From positions 21,828,302 through 21,892,301 of the forward strand of contig NC_045143.1 of the NCBI RefSeq assembly GCF_008831285.2: DNA of 64,000 nt. Direction: 5' to 3'. Origin of the DNA: Nymphaea colorata (taxonomy: Eukaryota > Streptophyta > Magnoliopsida > Nymphaeales > Nymphaeaceae). Below are positions 60,701 to 64,000 of this stretch, piece by piece; the stretch's first letter is position 1; each line of letters opens with the position of its first letter. The notes beneath the pieces are model-generated. The model saw only the letters and a program-made list of their open reading frames with translations. It was not told the DNA's origin and searched no databases. Position numbers and translations under genes: made by a program.

Positions 60701-62843
60701 GACAATGCTCGTACCTTTAAGATTTATAAGATGCAAGGTCATTACAGTCTGAAATTAAATATTTTGGGAATGTATTGTAAGTCTTCTGGATCCATACTAC
60801 TCCTGGAATTATAGGGGTACATGCATCATAGTGTTTACAACATAAACATCATTCAATTTTGTTCCCAGACTATAAGAAGCTTTTGTGAATCATGTTCATG
60901 CATCCTTTCTCATCCGTGTGTATTGCTCCAATATGTTGCCTCCCTTTTCAGTTTGTCAATTCTTGAACTCCTCTTGTAGACTCTTTATCGCTTTACTCTT
61001 TTGTCCTTTCTTGTCAATAGTTTAACAGATTTTCATATTTTACATGTACTATCCTGTGATGAGACTGCATGGCAAGATAGGCTCATGATTGATAAGTCCT
61101 GAGTCACCAGTTATCATGGATTTTGCCACTATGTTGTAAGTTGTAACACTAGCCTGCAGCAAAAGGAACTTCTCTAACATTTTATGTTCTGTAGTGGCAT
61201 CTATTGAACGTATGATACTTTTTGTTAAATCATATGTTATTTTCTTGTTGTAATTTCTCCAACGTTTTATGTTCTGTAGAGGCATCTATTGAACGTGTGA
61301 TACTTTTTGTTCAAGAAGATGTTATTTTCTTGTTGTCCCATTGTTATGGCCAATGGGTAACACAGCAGAAAACATGCTATTTTGTTGCAGGGGCCTGGGA
61401 TTCTGTCGTGACTTGTTTCTTCATTGATACTGCCCATAATATTGTTGAGTACATCGAAGTTATTTCTAAAATACTTCGAGATGGGGGGGTAAGTCTCGTG
61501 GGCTGTTACAGACATTGCTTTCCCCAATCATGCTTGCTCATATCGTTGACCTCTTTTTTTGGCAGGTTTGGATAAATCTTGGGCCACTTCTTTACCATTT
61601 TGCTGATGCTTATGGTCCAGATGAGGTAAGAATCACTGGAAGTAAGGTCATTATAAAATGTCATTGCTGATCTGATGGGAATATTTGTATATGGATCGTA
61701 GATGTCTATTGAACTAAGTCTGGATGATGTTAAGAGAGTTGCTCTGCATTATGGGCTGGAATTAGAGGTAAGTCATGGTTTCCCATAGTAAGTTTTAGTG
61801 CTTCTGGTGACATTATCACTTCATTTCAATGGCTGTAAAACTCATGTGCAGATGGAGAAGACTATCAGAACAACGTACACTGCAAATCCTAGGTCGATGA
61901 TGCAAGTAAGCTTGAGACTTTGTGCTGTCCATTTTTTTTCACTTTGTAAATTTTGTGATCTAGTATGAATTCATATCAAGTGCCTGGTGTTGCACGTGCA
62001 ACACCACCAGGGACCACATTCACTGGTAGTGCTTGTTAGTTTACTGTTGGAGAAACCTTTCTAACTTGAGCCTCACTTCAAAATTATGATCAATATGCTC
62101 TAAGCCCACCATATCCTGGTTTGGGATCATGTGGAGGTCTTCTTGCTCTAATGCATAGTGAAAAATAAATAAATAAATAAAAGAGAACGTGGTTGGTATA
62201 ATACCTAGTACATGGAAGGCCAACATCGACTTTCATCCATTGAGTGAGTGGTGGTGAGTTTCATTATATAGCAGTCTCATAATAAATACCTCTCCTCATG
62301 TTGAAGAAGCTGTTACAACACCACCATTTAAGTTGAGATTTTACAAAACTTGTTGCCGATATTTTATTTTCCTTGATGATAGACATATGTTTTCTTTTGA
62401 GATTCTCTCCTTCAATTTAGCATGGTCTTCCACGACATTTTATGTTTGATATGCCATGCTCTTCATGATAACTATCATTCCATAGTTATCACCTGGTCCA
62501 GCACACTTCATTTTCATGCTGCTCATGGTACGCCAACCAGGTAGTGTGTGGTCCTGGTGGTGTTGCACATTCACAAGGTGACTTGTATCAAACTCTTTTT
62601 TGGTGTTGAACAATCAATGGCTGGAAACGCATCAAATTGTGTAGACTCAAATCTGACATACTAAGTCCGAATTGACGATTTGGGTGTTTGGTAACTCATT
62701 TTATGTGTTTGTGCATGCATACAAGCTTTTTCTATATCAGTAATCTTTTGCTCTTCTTGGTCCAATATTTTTTACCATAGAACTGGTACTCCGCTGCTTT
62801 TTGGACCATGAGGAAAAGAAGAGCAGGCCAACCGAGCTGCTAG
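40240..62843 (+). CDS. CARNMT1-like: Carnosine N-methyltransferase-like protein (N2227 family), 18 exons
   Basis: Predicted SAM-dependent N-methyltransferase of 491 residues. Exons: 40240-40310, 40493-40565, 41119-41162, 45890-45932, 46087-46332, 48988-49128, 49440-49511, 54185-54229, 54316-54395, 55817-55881, 55964-56030, 56243-56356, 59344-59417, 61391-61488, 61566-61625, 61702-61767, 61852-61905, 62781-62843. They sum to 1,476 nt, every junction is GT-AG, phases close and no stop interrupts. The N-terminus carries the family helix LEEALEIQSLRRIISAF (about residues 6-22). Residues 78-84 read AFEPPFD, and an acidic/Ser-rich variable stretch follows to about 205. The SAM-binding loop VPGAGLGR is at 278-285, YPWIH at 326-330, FIDTAHN at 389-395 and LLYHF at 419-423. 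In human CARNMT1 the Asp and His of the last two motifs are reported to contact carnosine (from memory). The start is the first ATG after an in-frame TAA about 27 bases upstream. The family assignment is firm; the plant substrate is unknown. The model rests on splice-site reading without transcripts. Confidence 0.9.
43250..43960 (+). mobile_element. Ty1/Copia 5' end remnant (LTR end, primer site, leader) in intron 3
   Basis: AAAATCTAACA followed at 43498 by TGGTACCAAAGCAAGGTCAA resembles the copia arrangement of LTR end plus TGGTATCAGAGCA-type primer site. The next ~400 bases look like a decayed gag start. The LTR's left end is not identifiable and no pol domain follows, so this is a truncated insertion. 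Confidence 0.45.
44805..44838. repeat. (GA)n microsatellite, intron 3
   Basis: Almost uninterrupted GAGA run in intron 3 of the methyltransferase gene. Confidence 0.85.
44989..45122. mobile_element. Small fold-back element (MITE-like) in intron 3
   Basis: Left arm GGACTAGTTGGTCAAAGACT at 44989 and right arm, read on the minus strand from 45121, GGACTAATTGACCTGACTAG form an imperfect inverted repeat of about 24 bases around a ~90-bp centre. No target duplication was found. Confidence 0.45.
45890..46332 (+). CDS. CARNMT1-like: CARNMT1-like exons 4-5
   Basis: Exon 4 (45890-45932, 43 nt) supplies WCISINSFFVLHMLQ, matching the family segment that normally reads like CISxNSYFIxNMLQ. Exon 5 (46087-46332) opens AFEPPFDMSQD and then runs into an 82-codon hydrophilic, Ser/Asp/Asn-rich stretch that looks like a disordered linker. 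A 4,727-bp intron precedes exon 4 and a 154-bp intron separates the pair. Just before exon 5, at 46019-46031, there is a 13-base copy of its opening bases (GGCATTTGAGCCT), not preceded by an AG acceptor. Confidence 0.87.
46835..46880. repeat. (TG)n-(TA)n compound microsatellite, intron 5
   Basis: GTGTGTGTGTCTGTGTG followed by an alternating TA run; a short Z-DNA-prone then easily melted tract. Confidence 0.85.
46970..48620 (+). pseudogene. hAT transposase pseudogene in intron 5
   Basis: The plus strand, read through stops and frame changes, gives the order of plant hAT transposases. First comes FWESCVKLLKICIPLTK (47,588-47,638), then a YLY/AxxxAxEAI-like stretch near 47,680. A PLHVATYF segment lies near 47,810 and FCPPFKNERMVMHSLLNCIE near 47,850. 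The C-terminal dimerisation segment WSKGDCPNLRNFTTKVLSQ is near 48,123, with KNWSVFQHIHSKKR near 48,205-48,245. It ends in an acidic tail (EDIQFEEDASNENVNEDAD). Upstream, GTGTCAACACGGGTAC-type DNA at 47,035-47,050 and a ~21-bp minisatellite at 47,206-47,285 look like its 5' noncoding end. It is clearly dead. Confidence 0.75.
47206..47285. repeat. ~21-bp minisatellite
   Basis: Three to four imperfect units of the type GAGGGAGAAATGATCGATTC, next to the hAT pseudogene. Confidence 0.6.
48988..49511 (+). CDS. CARNMT1-like: CARNMT1-like exons 6-7
   Basis: Exon 6 (48988-49128) encodes GSQMECSCNYMVDNC and a Ser-rich continuation; exon 7 (49440-49511) encodes VNSPPRSWFDPSFQLDVPL and then MDVDK. The acceptor of exon 6 is the AACAG at 48983-48987. 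The closer-to-consensus TTTGTAG ten bases upstream would shift the frame into a stop. Exon 6 is part of the poorly conserved linker, so its exact 5' edge is the least certain junction in the model. Confidence 0.78.
49795..50112. repeat. 159-bp tandem duplication, intron 7
   Basis: Two copies starting GATGTTTAAGAGATCATTGA at 49795 and 49954, nearly identical. Because 159 is a multiple of three, one ORF runs through both copies, but it lies within an intron and has no sign of being a protein. Confidence 0.93.
50590..51660 (-). pseudogene. LINE (L1-type) 3' fragment with zf-RVT domain, intron 7
   Basis: The minus strand reads GNIKIWQDKWMQSTW (about 51,460-51,510), LEILNCSDLA, KRVWFKGHNRANRFLLDVSS, GRLLTSETQKYRGWAMTNKC and CFVCKRYEETADHILF (about 51,060-51,100). 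This is the zinc-binding reverse-transcriptase domain near the end of plant L1 ORF2, with the Cys-x2-Cys and His of the knuckle. Stops and small shifts interrupt it, and the reverse transcriptase itself is absent, so it is a 5'-truncated dead copy. Confidence 0.72.
51732..51909 (-). repeat. Copia 3' LTR (178 bp)
   Basis: Plus strand TGTTGAAATCA ... TTTCTCTCA, immediately followed by the complement of the purine tract (ACTCTCCCCCTGAAG). It contains an AATCTCTATTTAAGTAGAGAT palindrome-like segment, seen on the plus strand near 51,780-51,805. Confidence 0.75.
52337..52768 (-). pseudogene. Copia integrase C-terminal fragment
   Basis: An open frame with FHMAPKISASVCFVHILGPN, KDKLVAQAVKCVFIGYPRNQ and KGYICFDPISKREYVSADVT then FFE. 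It matches the typical copia stretch PRAVKCVFxGYxxxQKGYxC. It is open over 143 codons but cut off at both ends relative to a full polyprotein. Confidence 0.82.
53411..54045. mobile_element. hAT-type MITE (635 bp) with 8-bp target duplication, intron 7
   Basis: Terminal inverted repeats TAGGGCTGCAC at 53411 and GTGCAGCCCTA ending at 54045, extending into diverged ACGAG...GAGTTGAGC arms, flanked on both sides by GTGGCTGG (53403-53410 and 54046-54053). The 8-bp duplication and TAGGGCTGCAC-type ends are characteristic of hAT elements. The arms are loaded with GAGTCGAG/GAGCTCGAG words; the centre is purine-rich tandem DNA. No transposase is encoded, so it was moved by another hAT element. Confidence 0.9.
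53699..53831. repeat. 44-bp purine-rich tandem repeat inside the MITE
   Basis: Three units of about 44 bp, each GTGAAGAGAGG then A-rich, GGAGGGAAATTAG, AAATTTAAAAG. The DNA upstream (53,510-53,690) is built from looser GGGAAAAGAGAAAAA units. Confidence 0.85.
54185..54395 (+). CDS. CARNMT1-like: CARNMT1-like exons 8-9
   Basis: Exon 8 (54185-54229, 15 codons) reads VRCVIRSIVRDWTVE. Exon 9 (54316-54395) reads GQRERDQCYKPILDELN followed by RLFPDRSTS. This is the strongly conserved block just ahead of the SAM-binding loop, where family members have RDW...ERxxCYxPIxxELxxLFP. The 86-bp intron between them is typical of plants. Upstream lies the 4,673-bp intron 7, full of transposon debris. Confidence 0.9.
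55817..56356 (+). CDS. CARNMT1-like: CARNMT1-like exons 10-12 (SAM-binding core)
   Basis: Exon 10 (55817-55881) carries PPSCLVPGAGLGRLALEIS, the glycine-rich SAM motif. Exon 11 (55964-56030) carries GNEFSYYMMICSSFILN. Exon 12 (56243-56356) carries REWTIYPWIHSNCNSLSDSD followed by QLRPVEFPDLHPA. All are near-consensus for the family. The exon 12 acceptor is TTTAAG at 56242; the CACTCAG a few bases later would break the frame. Confidence 0.92.
56826..56877. repeat. (TA)n-(GA)n compound microsatellite, intron 12
   Basis: A TA run of about 32 bases followed directly by a GA run of about 18 bases. Confidence 0.88.
57440..58100. mobile_element. Possible non-autonomous element with GGTACGG ends, intron 12
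   Basis: The ends look like loose inverted repeats: GACATAGGTACGGTTATG near 57,439 and, on the other side, TTCCGTACCCCTGTTACC near 58,080. The GTACCCATGTC/GGCACAAGG style of the flanks resembles the 5' noncoding end of the hAT pseudogene in intron 5. No target duplication was confirmed. Confidence 0.3.
57735..57800. repeat. (CT)n microsatellite followed by (GC)/(GT), intron 12
   Basis: A CT run broken once (TTTCTC), then GTGTGCGCGCGC. Chance Ser/Leu-rich and Arg/Glu-rich ORFs across it are artefacts. Confidence 0.88.
59344..59417 (+). CDS. CARNMT1-like: CARNMT1-like exon 13
   Basis: This 74-nt exon encodes AGITEGFSMCAGDFVEVYNE and PSQE, joining phase-correctly to HPA(S) before it and to (G)AWDSVV after it. 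It sits alone between introns of 2,987 and 1,973 bp. Confidence 0.9.
61171..61340. repeat. 85-bp tandem duplication just upstream of exon 14
   Basis: Two diverged copies containing TTTTATGTTCTGTAG, GGCATCTATTGAACG and GATACTTTTTGTT, period 85 bp, ending about 50 bp before the exon 14 acceptor. Each copy carries a TTCTGTAG that resembles a splice acceptor. Confidence 0.85.
61391..61905 (+). CDS. CARNMT1-like: CARNMT1-like exons 14-17 (catalytic C-terminal part)
   Basis: Four closely spaced exons with introns of 77, 76 and 84 bp. Exon 14 (61391-61488) has DSVVTCFFIDTAHN and EYIEVISKILRDGG. Exon 15 (61566-61625) has VWINLGPLLYHFADAYG. Exon 16 (61702-61767) has MSIELSLDDVKRVALHYG. Exon 17 (61852-61905) has KTIRTTYTANPRSMMQ. 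The Asp of FIDTAHN and the His of LLYHF, the substrate-contacting positions in the animal enzyme, are both kept, so a working active site is likely. Confidence 0.93.
62161..62182. repeat. (AAAT)n microsatellite, intron 17
   Basis: Five AAAT units in the 875-bp intron before the last exon. Confidence 0.8.
62781..62843 (+). CDS. CARNMT1-like: CARNMT1-like exon 18 and stop
   Basis: The terminal exon reads NWYSAAFWTMRKRRAGQPSC and stops at TAG 62841-62843. The segment up to FWTMRK is the expected family C-terminus; the last few residues are not conserved. A second frame stays open through the stop for about 60 codons (see findings). Confidence 0.88.
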   Translation, partial: NWYSAAFWTMRKRRAGQPSC

Positions 62844-64000
62844 TGGGATTCTAAAATATTATTCTCATGCTGGGAACTACTTCAAAGAAATACCTGGATT
62901 GAAGGTAATCATGTCATCAATTTACCGAGTTAAAATGTTTCTAGAGTTTTTGATAGGAGCAGCTGATGAAGCCCCTGTAAGCTGCTCCACATGGTTCAAG
63001 GGAAATGCCAGATAGTGGGGTCAACCGGAGAACCAAGGAAAGTACAGAAAGTGTTTATACTATTTCATATGTATTTTCACTTGTATAAGCACCATTATTT
63101 TGTTTTATTATTTAATTTTATAAAGTTAATATCAGAACTTTTACTCTCTATCTCTCTCGCTTGTATGTCTGTGCACACCTGCATAGAGTTGCTCGGTTGT
63201 GTCGAGTAATTCACTTTTCTGTTGCTGGCAATGATAAGAAGGTTGGGTACTCTAGCTTTCATCTCATGGGTTTGACTTAGTCCATCTGCAGTAAATAACT
63301 TGTTCGAGTGCATGCTATCTTGGATCATAAAGTTATAACGTAAGCATTGTCCTCTGCCATCGAACCTGGACTTGGTCAAAATCGTCTTTCTTATTCCTTG
63401 TTATATCAGATCGTCTCAATATTTTTCTGTATTTGATTTCTTTTAGTATGCGACTAAGTACCTTTTGACTTGGAGTTGGCAACACCTAAAATTTAATAAC
63501 AAATTCAATCACTGGTATTGCATTCTTTTCGGATTGGAAACATAGTTTTTTATGATCCGGGCAGCGCATCATTTCATTTTACTTTCCTATTGCTGATGCT
63601 GATAGAAGAATCAAGGTGGATCGCCCGTTTAGCTTTCAGCTCATATGGTCTGCATTCTGTTCATTTGATCTCGTTTCGTGCATAAAGCATGTCGGGCTGG
63701 CCGATCTCAAAACGGGCTCTCAAGCTCTCATCATCTTCTTGTGATCTGCCAGTCTCCAAAAAGTGCTTCCACCTGAAACTTGAGGAAGTGGTTGGCTAAT
63801 TGGTCCGGCTTTTGACGCAAGTTTCCTTGTGTAAAAACAGGTCGGTATTACCTGATTCCTTCTTTGCCGACACCGTAATAGAATCCTCATGTAACCTATC
63901 CCTAATCATAACGATGGCTATTTCACTTAAGCTAGTCACAGGTAGCCACCAGATGTTGGGCTTCGACATCTTTTATTCATAGAGTCAAATCCAACAGGAT
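62844..64000 (+). other. 3' UTR and downstream flank
   Basis: Sequence after the methyltransferase stop. It is AT-rich with no second gene I can recognise. The 3' UTR presumably occupies the first few hundred bases, but I cannot place the cleavage site. The last ~400 bases are more balanced in composition and contain only short ORFs without recognisable domains. Confidence 0.4.

Noticed and set aside
1-64000. tRNA/rRNA genes, CRISPR arrays, bacterial-type operons
   Set aside because: None seen. Direct repeats present are LTRs, tandem duplications and microsatellites. A tRNA scan was not possible by eye over the full window, so a lone tRNA cannot be excluded.

Overview
The window is nuclear DNA of a flowering plant. 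It is AT-rich, with long GT-AG introns, many decayed retrotransposons and DNA transposons, and one widely spread host gene. The sequence does not let me name the species. There are no operons, ribosome-binding sites or CRISPR arrays, and I identified no tRNA or rRNA gene.

Positions 1-7,777 are mostly anonymous AT-rich DNA. They hold a 290-bp direct repeat about 1.6 kb apart, the later copy lying next to an LTR-type junction. Positions 7,778-16,542 are a decayed minus-strand Ty3/Gypsy chromovirus (two ~1.05-1.1 kb LTRs, gag, protease, reverse transcriptase, RNase H, integrase, chromodomain). Its RNase H is split by a ~2.8 kb CACTA (En/Spm) transposon at about 10,578-13,392. Positions 16,543-28,293 contain no gene I can recognise; I see LTR-like, low-complexity and unresolved ORF-bearing DNA.

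Positions 28,294 to about 39,650 are a nearly full-length plus-strand Ty3/Gypsy chromovirus with unusually long LTRs (~3.1 kb), a tRNA-Met primer site, and gag-pol broken by stops, frameshifts and an integrase deletion.

Positions 40,240-62,843 are the one intact host gene: an 18-exon, 491-codon member of the N2227/carnosine N-methyltransferase (CARNMT1) family. All phases close and there are no internal stops. It begins only about 600 bp beyond the Gypsy LTR and has two upstream ORFs in its leader. Its big introns (3, 5, 7, 12, 13) are filled with smaller insertions: a copia LTR/primer-site remnant, a small fold-back element, a dead hAT transposase, a LINE zf-RVT fragment, a copia remnant, a 635-bp hAT-type MITE with an exact 8-bp target duplication, and tandem duplications.

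I found no new defence or metabolic system. The best leads are the methyltransferase, whose plant substrate is not evident, and several clear records of insertion and repair: the MITE with its target duplication, the CACTA-in-Gypsy nesting, and an inverted filler copy at the integrase deletion.
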